A stretch of DNA of 64,000 bases from Mimachlamys varia (taxonomy: Eukaryota; Mollusca; Bivalvia; Pectinida; Pectinidae), in the NCBI GenBank assembly GCA_947623455.1, contig OX392532.1, forward strand, positions 6,146,001 to 6,210,000, in the 5' to 3' direction. Position 1 is the stretch's first letter, and the number at the start of each line of letters is the position of its first letter. Under the pieces are notes generated by a model. That model did no database searches. It saw only the letters and a list, made by a program, of their open reading frames with translations, and was not told the DNA's origin. Positions 15,201 through 30,200 of the stretch are shown piece by piece. The translations under genes were made by a program, and so were the position numbers.

Positions 15201-18200
15201 GGGACCAGGCAAAGATCTGATCAGCTAAGCACAGTCACAAGTTAAACAGAGCATTGTGGATGGACCATAAAAAAGGAAATTTGTTATTACACCATATTTA
15301 TGGTCAGTGCTGGGGGGTCTTTGTGAGGGAGAAAAACCCATGTGGTCGAGGAGATGACTCCATATATTTTCCCATCTGGTCAGGGAATCGTACCCCAGCC
15401 ATCTTGGTGAAAAGGAAACCATGTGTGACAATGGAGATACCTGCACTTTTTAAGATCATTGTATATGCTACATTGTATTAGAGTGGTAATTTTGATGGGG
15501 CAATTGTTTGTTTAACACAGCTACAGTGTATAGGGTCATTAAAGGATGTGCCAGGTTTATTTGGTAGAAAGAAAGATGGAGTACCCAGTGATATCTTAAA
15601 GAGTAACAGTAGTGCAAATAGAAACTGAAATTATCAAACTTGTTATGCCCGCATTAATACATTGTTACAAAGTAACAACAGGCTGAACTTTGGATTTTTA
15701 ACCTGTTTTGCCACAAGCTAATCAAGCGCACCGCAAACCGCTAAAAGTGCACGCGTATTGGTGACATCACAACAGGAACACAAGAAATTGGGTCTTATGT
15801 ATACGCGTACGTCTATAATATATATGTGTTGTACTTGTACCATATTGTGGGGGCGAGGCAAAGGAAGAGAATCTGAAATTGTCTTGAAATACCTTTGTTT
15901 TTATACTTTCATAAATTTAGTGTTTAGATATTGCTTGTTCAAATTCCTTTTAATGTACTATCAAATTGTTATATTGTGTCATTTATAAGTTAAACATATC
16001 ATTTGCCCAATTCTTATAATACCCTTGAATAATGTACATCTCAAGTTAGTGTCAACTATCAAAGTTGAAACTAACTGGTAACAGTTAAGTATATTGCGGT
16101 TATTATTCACTCTTTCAAATGTGTACTCTAGATCTGAAGTTAGATCTCAATTTGAATGGAATATCGAGTGCACTTTTTGAAATCACCAGAACCTGCCGTC
16201 AAGCCACACAGTACATGCCAATTTATTAAATTTCCAATTTGACTCTTCTTTACAACATGACAAATGCTGTTGAAAAACTGACTGATATGTCTGTATCACA
16301 TTTGATATTATTTCATATTTCATTAAAAAAAAAGGGGGGGGGGGGATTTAAAACCAAGTAATCATCTCATCTTATTTTTGAAATATGGTCCTGTGTCATG
16401 CCAGGCAGTCCTAGCTAAATCTATCATTCCTCATCAAAGCCCTCACACTTGTTCATAAACATTTTCTTTTAATAAAGTTTGATACAGAAGACTACTGCAT
16501 ACCTGAATCAATAGCCAAAACAGCAAGGTTAAACATAGGTACGGTTTCACGGTCCAATGTCCTCTGGTTTATTATCTCGCCTTTACCATTCGGAAGATTT
16601 CTTACTGCAAAGTACTTGTTAGGATCCGACTCTAGCAGAATAAAAAATCTGAAAAAAGACACAAGTCATATCAATTATTACACAACACAAATATTTGATT
16701 TCATACTCTGAATGAAGCTTTACAAATAAATACAGCATTGAAACTGGTACAATTCCTAAAATTTGACATCACAAGTCATTAATTTTAAAATATCTTGCAG
16801 TTGAAAGCCTTATTACAAACTTTCTCAGTTACTATAAACTCTATATATTCCAGAAGAGGAAAAATTTATGGCGTTCCTCTTTTTGACGTGTGTTTTCAGT
16901 AATTCACCCATGTACAATCACAAAAATGCTGATGCATAAAGCCATTTAATCACATAATGATCAATTGATACAATGGTATTTTCTGATATATCTTTTTGAT
17001 TTCTCGGTATTTATACCCTTTCAAAAATAAAACACTGAATTTCTAGCTGATTTTCGGGATCGATCCCGAACATTTATTCAAAAAACTGTGCTACAATAAG
17101 AATATGATTTTCGGGATCGATCCCAAAATTTTGCAAGAAGTCCTTTCTCGGGATCGATCCCGAAAATTATTCTGAAAAAAAACTGTGCTATAATAAGAAT
17201 ATGATTTTCGGGATTGATCCCAAAAATTAGCAAGAAATCCTTTGTCGGGATCGATCCCAAAAATTATTCTGAAAAAATGTGCTATAATAAGAATATGAGT
17301 TTCGGGATCGATCCCAAAAATTAGCAAGAAGTGCTTTTTTGGGATCGATCCCGAAATTATTCTGAAAAAAAACTGTGCTACAATAAGAATATGATTTTCG
17401 GGATTAATCCGGAAACTTTATCTGAAAAAACTGTGCTTCAATAAGAATATGATTTTCGGGACCGATTCCTAAAATTACAAAGAGTTTTGATACCAATATC
17501 TTTTCGGGATCAATCCAAAATAATTTGACATTCATGTCTTTAAAAGGTATTCTCTTATAAATTATGGATGTTGAAGCCATCCATACTCCCAAAAAGTTCC
17601 CATGCAGCCCTAAATTGCATTTGACAAACGTAGAAAAGTCTTCATTCTTTGCATCAGTCTCTAGTTGATCTCATTCTGTGCATCGTTCTGTTTGGTCTTT
17701 TAATTGATAATTAGGTTGTAAGGATAAAGTCTAAGTCTGTTTCTTTGTGACATATTTTGCTATATATATATATATATAAAACCAGAGATGTGCAGGGATG
17801 CTGCACGACTTTCCATTCTTTGATTCTGGATTTGAATTTAGTCAATTATTGATGACAGATCATCATATACTTAGGCCATACCAATTTGATTTATTGTTCT
17901 TCGGAAAATGAGATTTTAAAATTGGAGCAAGCGGGCGCAATTTCTTTTTGAATTTCTTAAAATTTCGAGCGAGCGGTAGTTTTCAAAAAACTAAATGTCA
18001 GAATAATTGTTTGACTATTGATATAATGTATCACAAAATAGAACATGTATTTAAACTGTGGTAGCGTTTTTTTAAAATAGTTTCCATGGTACAAACTACT
18101 TGCATAATGCTATGCAATAAAACAGCATTTGAGAGAAAAGCTTTCTTGAATTACCTTATTAGAGGACCCAAGGTCATTCATTCAAGTTAAGTGATTGAAC

Positions 18201-21200
18201 CAAATCCGTAGGAAACACCTTTTAGCAACCACATTTTTTTCTTGTAGGTATTAAGATGCTTCTTTTCATGCAGAATGCATATTTGATTGAAATGATATAA
18301 ATTAATGATGACAAAATATATGTATGATCACGGACTTAGAAAATCTAATCGAAATCCGTGGTATGATGTACCGCTATATAAAACAAACCCTGAAGGCTAG
18401 ATATATGACACAAGGTGTTTTGCTGACATAACCTTTGAGTTGCAGTAACATTAATAATGATATTAATGGACATAAGCATTATTTGTGTACTATATATCCA
18501 AATCAGAAAGATTAATATCAGTTCATAAGCTGACGTCCCATATATGAATAAGTTCATTATTGTTTATCTCGTGGTTGAATAAGCATCATGAACCCAGTGT
18601 TCATCCATTCGGGATTTAAATGTTCTGACCACTGATGACTAAGTAACTACGGCATCTGGAAGAGAGTTCGAATGGTAATACCTACAAACATATTTCAAAA
18701 TATGAATAACAAAAACGTTTTTTAACTATCAACATTAGGCCTTGTCTACTAAAATAAGACTGATGAAATGACATTGATGTCTGCCAAATTGGGTCGATTG
18801 CTTGAGAAGAGTATCGATTTGAAATTCAATATAGAGGTGTTATTATAGTCATACATTTGTATTAACAACATGTCTTCTGATGTTGTTTACTTAATTCAGG
18901 ATTTTAAAAGATATTTGATTGAAGTCGCTTTTTAGTGAGACCGCTTGAGTTCCGTATTTTGTTTATTTGATCAAGATATCTTGGAACAATAAGTTATCTA
19001 TTGCGGTATTTTGCAATACATTATGGCGACCGGATTATGTAGTGATCAACACGATAAAAGCAATTTTGACGCATTCTCAGTTTTCTTAATACACAAGTGA
19101 AAAAGCCTCGTCGCGCATTTCCCTTGTGTTGCTGCCGAAAAAAAAACTGCTTAAAATACCATTTTTACCTTCATTTCAAACATTCCAATGATCCAAAATG
19201 GCGTTTCTAAATTTTGAACCATCGTAAAATATATCCAGATTCGTCATTTTTCATTAATATTGACGCTAAAATTGGAGCGGTAATATTTTACTTTTACTTT
19301 TATTTTATTTTTCCAAAATAGGAGCGGTAAATCCGACGAACAATAAATCAAATTGGTATGGCCTTACATATATCTTTATATTAGTTTGCATGGATTTGGG
19401 TCAACTCGATCAAACCTTACTGAATCTTAAGAAGACAGTATAAAAATATACTACATGTATATAAAACAACAGTATTGCAGTTTCGTTTCATTTATTACCT
19501 ATTTGACAACGACATACATAATGAACATTGTTTACCATAACGGCGCTACATGTATATAACGACATGAAAAAACTAATTTTCTGAGAATGGAATGGCGGCC
19601 CCAATTTGGTGATAACAGTTGCTAACACCACAGAATTGTTAGGTATTGCAATAAGAAATAACAATAAACAACGTGGTTAAAGGTGCTTCCTTAGAGACAA
19701 CAGACAATTAATTATGGCCTCTTACTTACTTTACTTTGGCAGTTATTTATGGACGCTCTGCAAACTTAGGGACTAAGCCTTTTTGGCTTCTTATAATTAC
19801 TGCTGAATTTTTTATGCTGGGGCCTGATATAATTTTTTCGGGTATTTATGTCATTAACTGGTACTTGACGAATTTTTAAACTCCTTACAAAAGAGAAGAG
19901 ACCGTGGGCAGAAGCCTTCGTATGAGAGAAACTTTTTACTCAGAGTCGGCTGAGCTGCGAACCCTCGACCTTCCACACACAGCATGTCAACACGATCTGC
20001 TCAAATGGTCTAGACCGTTCAGCTAACGAGGCATCTGAGATAGATGAACATCTTAACAAGGGATGATATTGGGAGCTTTCTCAACAGATTATCAACGATT
20101 GGCCTATTTTAGAATAATTGCTGTCTAAATACATTATATGATAAAGGGAACCTTACTAATTTTCGTATTAATGAATGAAAGTAAATAAAATGTTTAGGTT
20201 TGGATGGCAAGAAAGGCTGGTATTGATTTCATTAACAAATCTCTTCTGCACATTTCATTCTTTTAAAATCAGAAGTTTATTTCCCCTTACAGTCATTATG
20301 CATTTTGGTATTGGATTAATTACAAAGTGTTCATCAAGACAATGTACCTTTTCTGCATATACCTGGTAAGTGCAAATAAACCTAAACAATTTCATTCATG
20401 GACAGTGGATGAACAGACAGATTTTCCTTAAGCCAGAAATCCTCATCATCTTGTGGGCACCATTAATAAAACCTGAAAGAAAAGAAAAATATTTAGAGCT
20501 ACCTGTATCCTTCTCATATGCATATTATGAACATTTAAGATTTAAATACCTGGTAATATTACAGACATTATAATGTTAAATAAAACTAGATGGCGCAGAC
20601 ATGGAAACTATTTCTAAGGCCCCTATGGCAGCATTAATTCAATATGTAAAGAATCTATCAATGAGTCTAAATGAAAATAGAATAAAAGGTAGATATGCAG
20701 CTCTAAACATCTGAAAGTCACAATTATCAATTAGTTACAAGTTGGTTGCACACATATACAACACTGACACATCAGGAAAGGCCCCAGTTTGTTATATTTA
20801 ACCCTTATAGTTTAGCAGTTAATTAAGAGATGCTATATTTGACTTGCCCTTTGATCCAATGACCTTGACATTAAGTGGGTTGACACCTTGTTTGGTTACT
20901 GCCAACTTTATAACGTCTTAACAAAAATAGAACTGTACGCCAATGGCCTTATACCTCCTGCTACCACTCACTTAGCAATAAAAACTTTATCAGGCAATTT
21001 TGATGACAAACAAACTTTTATCTGCAGATCACCTCTTCACATCATCCCTAACATTCCTGCGCAGTTTCATTGAAATTGGTGACAGGTTAAGAAGAAGTTT
21101 TCCTGACAAACATTCCAACAAAAACCTGTTTATATTGACCTGGTTACCATGGCAACCAAAAGTCTGCATAAAATAACCTGCATGCATATCTACACTTGGT

Positions 21201-24200
21201 CTCTTTCATTCACGTGAAGCTTCATTGAAATTGGTTTACTGGTTTAGAAGGAGTTGTGTGGTCTAAATTTTCCAAAAAAAACCTGTTTATACGAGCTTAT
21301 TACCATGACAACCTAAATTTCTGTTAAAGTAAAACCTGGTTACCATGGCAACTAAAATTAGATGGGGGGGGGGGTATAATGTACAATGATGCAGGTATCA
21401 AGTTTCATCATTATATCTTCAAAAATTGCACTTGTGACCTTTAGAAATTATAAAAATAAAACAAGAGGCAGAAATTGAAAAACAAAATATTACTGTTTTC
21501 TTAATTTGTTTCAGAATTAACATCCGACTTTGTAAAATATAAAAAATGTGAATCCTGCTAAATTCATATCTCTATAGGCAAACTAGATTAATTGATGGAA
21601 GTTGATATTTTAAATTTGTCGCACATATGTTTATGAATAATTTTGTTATTTATGATTTTTTTTCCAGCTTTATGGCTAAAGGACTTGTTTTTGGTATTGT
21701 GGGGGCCCTAAAGGACTCACACAACTAAATCAGCCTATCACGAAGTGTTTCATACGTTTGTAGTTCCTACCGAAAATTTGTTCCGGCTAAGTACAGTGAT
21801 TCTGAATAATCTAAATAGGTAATTGTTGACATATTCTGCTTTGAATGAAATCTATGGATATTTAACTTTACAAAAATGTATATATTTGGTAGATTTTGAT
21901 ATACGATGGCGGATTGATATGGGGTCAAAAGTAAGAGGGTGTCCCGTCCCATTTTACTGGTTTGATATGTAAATTTCCAGTTGTCCGAAGCAGATGACCG
22001 TAGCGAGCTAAAATGCCACGAAACTTCTGATAAAATGTCATTTGATGTCTTTGCCATGTATGTATCTGTGAATCCAGGCAGTTGTCACTAGTGTTGAACT
22101 TCAAATATTAAAGTTATTAGCTCTAAAGCTTAGTAATAACATATAGTAAATTATTTAGTTGTGTGAGTCCTAAATGGGGTCAAAAGGGACTTTTTTTGGC
22201 TTCAATAAATTATCTAGTCAAATTCTTACCATTCTTTAAAGTAGTTAATGATCCCTTGCTGCTATGTCCTACCAAGTTGCAGTGTATGAATTCTCCTCTC
22301 CCCTTGCTGGGGATCATATTTCTTTCCATGTTTCATCAAAATCAGGTGGTTTTTAGGAAGAACATCCCATACCAAAATTTGCTAACAAGAAGCACATGAG
22401 CAGCACACGAGAAACTCACATGAAAACTAACGTCATTTTCTCATGTGCATTTTAACATGCAAATGAGGCTGAAAGCTCACGTGAAAAAAAGCTCATGTGA
22501 GGAAAAAAGCTCATGTGAGGAAAAAGCTCACGTGAGGAAAAAAGCTCATGTGAGCAGAAAGCTCACGTGAAAAAAGCTCACATGAGGAAAATAAGCTCAC
22601 ATGTGCAATATTCAAAATAAAACGGCCCCTGACCCTCAGTAGATTTAAAAAATTGAAAACATTTTCATGTGATTCAGACTGTTCTATTGATTAAACAACA
22701 GATTAGATGTACTTATATATATACATGTCATTAAAGGTTAGCTGAATCCTAAACAGCTTTAACTCATACAATTGTAGCTATAGTTGGATGTGCCATTTCT
22801 GTTTATTAAAAATAAATAGACTTTCAATCACTTTATGAAATTGAAGGTCAAGATTTTGGAAAGTTTTAATTTAACATACTGATTTATAATATTGATCTTG
22901 TTTCATAAACATTGTAATTAGACTTACCTTGCTAATACATGTACATGTAGAGTTGCAATTGCAGTACGTGTCACTATAGCTATACCAAGTTTATGTCAGT
23001 CAAATTCCTTCAGAACATATTGCATTTTAAATATTGGAATTATCCTGTGCTAATATATGGAAATTGGTTTTTATAATCATGCAAAACAAACTACATTACC
23101 TTATCAATCATATGTATACAGTAATAGTATCATGTGATATCACACTTATCCATAAATTCCATTTAATCCTGGAGCCATGTGCAATGCAACAGCCTTGTGT
23201 CGGCCATTTTGCCAGATTCAAAAATGGCAGTTAAAGTTTGAGAGGGAAGTGGCAGATAAGTTGATGTAGGAATAGCTCACGTGAGCAGAGATTTCCTAAC
23301 ATGAGCTTATGTAAGAATATATTTCCTCATGTGAGGAAGATTTTGCACATGTGCAATTGAGGTGAGGAATTTCCTTGCTAACATGAACTACCCTAAAGCT
23401 CATGTGCTAAACTTAATCTGCAAACATTTCTAACATGTTTCTCGTGTGCTGCTCATGAGCTACTCATGAGTTTCTCATGTGCAAAGGTTAGGTTTTTCTG
23501 TACGGGATTATGAAACTGAAAATGTACCATGTGACCAATGTCACCGTCCCATCATTAGGTGTCAGATAAAAGAACCCTGTGGTGTTACTGTAATTAACAA
23601 CTTAAATGATCCCCATGTGGTTGTAATCATTATCATGAATTTATTTAGGGTTAGTTATAATGGAACTTTTTGGGAAATTCTCTCACGAGTACCAGTCAGA
23701 AATAATGTGAAGTTGAACGGCTTTATCAGCATTGTTTTACTTTTACAGTGGCTTTTTTTAAAAAATTTGATTCTTAAAATCTGCTACTCATTTAGCAGAA
23801 ACCATTTATTACATTAAAACTCCTCCCCCCCCCCCCCAGCCACACACACACCACACATAACATCTGTGTTAAAACTTGATGATAATAATAGTTCAAATAA
23901 ATTGTTGCTTATTTCTTGGAAAATAGATAAAGTTTTAATTTATTTTGATATTCCTTTTCCTAACAGATGCATAAACATATGGGTTTTTTTAATTAAACTT
24001 CATACTAATTTTGTGTTTGAAAACATATTTTTACTGGATTTCAGGTTTATATACAAATATAATTTATGATATAATTATAATGTTTGTCTGTAGTCACCAT
24101 GCACAATATACTAGTATGTGTATTCAAATGCATTCATTGCTAATACATGTACTTACATTGATACTGCCAAGTGTACACTGTTATGCTGGCAGATATGGCC

Positions 24201-27200
24201 TCTATCTTCCAATTCAAGCTGTCTTTCCATTTTTTCTTAGTTGATTCCACTTCTTTGGTCATAATTAAAGTGTACCAAGATGCCATAGTTAAAAATATCA
24301 GTATGTGTCCGAGCTATCTAGATCATGTACATCACACATTTGCCAATCCCACTTTTCCTTACTAGTGTCAAGTGTGTAAATAAAGGAGGCAGTTTGCAGC
24401 TGGGCACCTGAGGCACTGTATTATAATCACAGTCACATGGAGCTTGGCGGGATCTGATAGGCTAGATGATAGGTCAGTCGCCTCGTGCTGTATCATGCCT
24501 CATTTTGTATCATAGACGGGCTACCAGCCCCTAAGTTTTTATGGTGAATTTCTCTACCTGAATTTTACTAATAGCTTTATATTATCTCCCCTAGTTTAAA
24601 ACTTTAGGATTTAGTCTAGCATCAGACATTAAAGTGATCAAAATTATTTAGAGTTATTTTGTTTCCAAGTAATTCAAAATCTGTATACATGTAAAAGATG
24701 TGCATTGATTAGGTTGCCTTACAAGCGTGAGCTGTAGGGAATTTCCCTTTAGCTCAGTTGGTAGAGCATCGGTCTGGAGAGCCAAGGGTCACGGTTCTCG
24801 TCCTATTACATAACATCTAGAGACATTTAGGGCCAGCCTAGCTGTGAGGGAGCACTTTCACTGTACATAATGTTATACCTTTATTACAATAACGATTCTG
24901 TATACATCATAATAGGTTATAATTTCAACATTTCCATCAGTTGTTTGAAAATTTGTGGAAATTAAATGTCATGAGCAACGAAAATATCCTATTAGATGTT
25001 AAAATTGTTTCTCTTTGGTACAATGTCATCAATGACAATAGGATCAATGAGAGAAATAATTTAAGAACCATTGATAAGATTCATTCATGGGCAGATAGAA
25101 AGTTATTTACTAAACATATGAGATAACATAAATAACCTATTACATCAGTGACCTTTGTTGAAATTGAATACTTGCAACCTTTGGGTAGCATTTCCGAATA
25201 GGTATCTTGATTTAAATTATTGAGCTAACACTTCCTGATCCAAATGTTGTATCAGTACTACAACGCATTATTTTTATATCATGTTACATTTTTTCCACTA
25301 AATCTAGTGCATTTCCAATCTCAATAACTGAAAGTAAGCTATTCAAAGTATATATGAAGATGTTTCAATCTATAGATAATATTGTTTCATCAAAAACATT
25401 TTTTCTTCTTTTGTTATTCTAATTTTATTTTCTATGCAATATTTTGTACAAGTTGTATTTGAAATCAATGGAAATGACATCTATGATCTTACACAGATTA
25501 TATAGAGGGGGAAATGGTGTTCTGAAAAAAAACATGATATAAAGAAGAATGCGATATTAACAGGGGTGATATTAAGTGGAATTCACTGTATTATGACTTC
25601 CAAATGTATTTGTTTAATCAGTAAGCCAACAATACTTCTGCTTGAATTGTGGAATGTATCAACAGCAGTGACATAATGTATTAGCATGATTGGTGTAGAG
25701 AGTTCCCCCACAATTAAACTTCCCTTGACCCCACACTTACTGTATGTAGCAGGCATGATGCTGGGCTTGATATAGCCTGTAACACAGCAGTCCATAACCA
25801 TATGCTTAGTACTTCTTATAAATTTATATAATTTGAATGATGTTACCATGAAAAGGCTCTGGTTGTATTCATATATCTGTATTCAGCACTTCATATATGT
25901 GATATATGTAAGTAGAATGCAGGTGTAAAGCAATTCTTAATGATACATTAAGTTGTAAGTTGTATCAGGAGAGTTCCTCCAATCCCCTGTTTACCTTTTA
26001 CTTACTTTGTACATCACCTGTAGATAACTAGACTACAGTATATAGGGTTGGAAATATAGAAAGTATTCTCTAAAATTGAGTTGTACTTAGTCACATTTAA
26101 TTGCTATAACTTGTCAAATTTGCTGGAAACTTTGTCACAAAATGTTACTTTCCAAGCCTAGAAGTTGCTTTCAAAAGTCCCTCAGCTTACCCCATCAACC
26201 AAAAAAGTTACATTTTTACTTGCAGTTCACTCAGAAAAATCTAATGAAACACCTAGTTTCCAATAAGTACTCGCATAAATAACAGTGCTGTAATAAAACA
26301 ATCGTGATAAGGCGGGTTGAATGACAAGCCGTTTGGGGTTTTAACTATTAAATACAGATATCTACATTTTAAATAGAGATATCTACCTTTGAATATATGG
26401 AAAATAAAGATTTTTCTATAACAACTACAGATATTTATTAAAATTAGAGAGATCTCCATTAGAAATACAGATATCCATTTGAATTACAGATATCTTAATC
26501 TTAATTAAGTATATCTTTATTTCAATTACAGATATCAGCATTTCATTGTAAGTAGAGACGATCTGTGTTAAGATAGAGATATCTCTGATTCAAATAGATA
26601 TCTCTCTTTTAATAAAGAAAGCTGTAATTGAAATAGAAATATAGGTGTGTTATATAATTTAATACAGATATAAATCTTTAATTTTAATTTTAAAAAATCT
26701 CTATTTGACTAGAAATAGAGATATCTGTATTTAATCACAATGAAGGGAAAAAGATTGCTCCCTTTGTCTAATTATTTTGCGCAAGACAGAAGCTAAGTCA
26801 CAAAAAATATTTGAAATAGCAGGAAATGCTAATCAATTTGGGATACAATCCCTAATTCTTTCATTCCTTTTACCAGCCCTTAACCTCAATAACTGGTCAT
26901 CTGTTCTTTCTATGGTACTCTGTATAGCCGCAACAGTTCTCTCTACTTTCTGCAGTACAGCTGCCATGAAAGTCTCCTGCCGACTGGCCACAGGCACTTA
27001 TTACACTCGGTATTTCAGGTCTTGTCTTGCTGAGGGTCCACTACGTACTGTATATATGTAACATGGTTGTAGATAAACCTTGGAAAGACTGTGGTTATTC
27101 ATTTAATAAGTGCCTGTGTGGCCAGCGCTAGATCAACAGCCGTTCATGTATCCACAGGTTGGAGAACAATACTTTTTTCTGTGTTTTAAATTTTAATTCT

Positions 27201-30200
27201 TCAGACTGAGACAAACATATATGAATAAAGATATGCTTATTTAGAATAAAAATATCTGAATTTAAATTAAACATACCTTAATTTTCAAATAATTACATAT
27301 ATCTCAATTGAAATAGCAATATATGTTTTTGAATTGAAGACAACTGTGAAATTATACGATTATGAAATAGAGACATCAGTATTTTAGTTAGAGATATCTT
27401 TTTCAAATAAAGCTTAGTAATTAAATATATCTTCATAAGGACAAGAAATAGATATCTCTGATTGAAATAGAGATATCTCTTTTTCAATTAGAGATTTATG
27501 TTATTCAAATATAGATATCCCTATTTGAAATACAGATATTTCTAATTTAATTAAGGAATGACCACAATTTATTTCAGGTTATATGGTATATACCGACGAA
27601 AATGTGTGCACTTTGCATAAATTCGCGAAGCAGTTTATGCAAAAAAGTGCGATATATACCGTATAACCCTGAAATAAATTGTGGTCATTCCTTATAATTT
27701 CATTTCTGAACATACATAATTATATAAGACATAGGTCTTATAAAATAATTTGGAACTAATTATGACAAAAAATTGAATGGTTTTGCAAAAAACACTACCG
27801 TGTGCATAAATTTCATCTTTAAACAACTTCAAACAATCATCACTTTTTGCATTGTCTGATTTTTGAGGTTATACGATATAACCTGAAAAAGTTTAACATT
27901 GGGGTAATAGGCAAAATTAAATTATATAAAGATATTTCAATTTCAATTTTTGAAATAGAGATATCTGTATTTGCAATAGAGATATTGTTTTTAAATTTAA
28001 ATAGAGATATTGTTTTTAAATAAAGATATCTTTACCTAAATAGGTTAAAACCCAAACGGCTTGTCAAAGGGATATACTGGTGGAAACATAAACTTTGTTT
28101 TAACTTAGAAGGCCCGAAAGCAAACTTGCATGTTTATACCTCCGTGTTGAGATTACATTAATGACTGTACAAGTGTAATTGAAACAATGTTATGTTCAAT
28201 TATAGAGTTTCCTGTTAAAGGTAGAGATTGATTGCTTCCTGCTGGTGCACCGATGCTGGCAGGTGAACTAATTGTTTTATGTCAGATAAGGCCGAGATTC
28301 AGAGCATTTGGTTGTCCAGGCAAACCACCAGCTAACTAATCTCTACAGCTAATTTATGTGACAAGTCGGCAGCCCAAACCTGGCTGGTATGGGGAGGGGT
28401 GCTGGTCTGTACTGTAATGTGTAACATGATACCCCTCCAATCATGATAACTGTGAATTGAAAGTGTGCTCACATTACCTAGCTGTGAAAAACAAAACAAT
28501 ACATGTCATATCGTTCAATATTATTCCTAGGATTTATTGATGTAAAATTAAATTTAAAATATTTATTTGACAGAGTATTATGTCACACAATATATGAAGA
28601 TTTATGAACATTTTGTATAAAACCTATTCCCATCTATGACCCATGTATGGGATTAAGGATTTGGGTATAAATTCCTCACACATGAAAGTACACACACCGG
28701 CATAACTTCACGTTGATGGGTTACAACCCATTCACCTTCTTTCATGCTGCGTTTTTTCAAAACATATCTAGGATCATTCCATCCTCCAAGATTGCTTATC
28801 ACTTTCCAGTATTTAGAATATCTATCTTTTCTGATGACACTGTTCTCAAGACATGGCGCTTGTCCATTTACCAACCATTGGTGGTTATGTGACGTCACAC
28901 ATGGAGTCTGGAAACAATGGGGACAATCAGAATCTTGGAATTTAGACACAGATGGACTACCATCTTGCTGTAGTCCAACCTTTTTTTTTCTTTGATATCA
29001 CCTTTGAAACCCAAAACAATATGACGCCTTATAAATTATACTCTATCATGATCAGAGATCTATAACACCTAACACGCATAGGTGCACAGTACTCTAAATA
29101 TTTTGCTACTTGTAAAATATATGATTCAAAGGACCAAGGTGAGCTTATGCCATACTGTGGCGTCCGGCGTCCGGCGTCCGGCGTCCGTCGTCCTTCCGTG
29201 CGTCAACAATTGACTTCTTTTTCATAACCACTGATCAGAATTCAACTACATTTGGTTGGAAGCATCCCTGTGTGGCTGGGATTCAAATTTATACAAATGA
29301 TAGGGCTGACCCACCAGGGGCCTGAGAGGCGGGGCAAAAAGGGGTCCATTTGGCAATATTGATATAAATGACTTCTTCTCTGGAACTAAGCAATGTATGG
29401 CATTTATATTTCAGTGGTAGCATCCCTAGGTGGCTGGGATTCAAATTTATACAAATGATAGGGCTGACCCCCCAGGGGCCTGGGGGGGGGGGGGGCGGGG
29501 CCAAAAGTGTCTATTTGGCAATATTGATATTAACGACTTCTTCTCTGGAACTAAGCAATGTATGGCATTTATATTTCAGTGGTAGCATCCCTAGGTGGCT
29601 GGGATTCAAATTTATACAAATGATGGGGCTGACCCCCCAGGGGCCTGGGGGGGCGGGGCCAAAAGTGTCTATTTGGCAATATTGATATTAACGACTTTTT
29701 CTCTGGAACTAAGCAATGTATGGCATTTATATTTCAGTGGTAGCATCCCTAGGTGGCTGGGATTCAAATTTATACAAATGATGGGGCTGACCCCCCAGGG
29801 GCCTGGGGGGCGGGGCCAAAAGTGTTTATTTGGCTATATTGATGCTGCACTGAACCCATTTCAAGGATTTATGCCCTATTTGCCAAAAAACCTAACATTT
29901 TTAGAATTACAACAAAAGCAATGTACATGTACCCATCAAAAATGCTTATGATATATTGACATAACAAGAAGGGCCACACATACACTTATGAGTCATTCTT
30001 GTTTCATATCACATGAAACCAGGTGAGCGATACAGGCCCTCTGGGCCTCTTGTCTTGGTAGAGTTGTTTTATTGCAATTTCTTGCTCTTCGGTGAGGGAA
30101 TGTTTGATAGTGTATGTAGCCATGCCTGTCCACAGGGAAGGTGTATATGACACTTGAACTTGATACAGGTCACATACATGCACGTGTGTGTCACACAGAT

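Noticed and set aside
24745..24803. Functional tRNA gene
   Set aside because: Box B is imperfect and the acceptor stem does not close by eye; SINE or relic fits better. The same applies to 34844-34908 and 19951-20033.
26777..27061. 94-codon plus frame with hydrophobic stretches
   Set aside because: Lies inside a TIR element, has no recognised domain, and the composition fits chance.
29368..29951. Plus-strand frames with 'IPRWLGFKFIQM' repeats
   Set aside because: Translation of the tandem core of the Helitron-like repeat; no protein domain.
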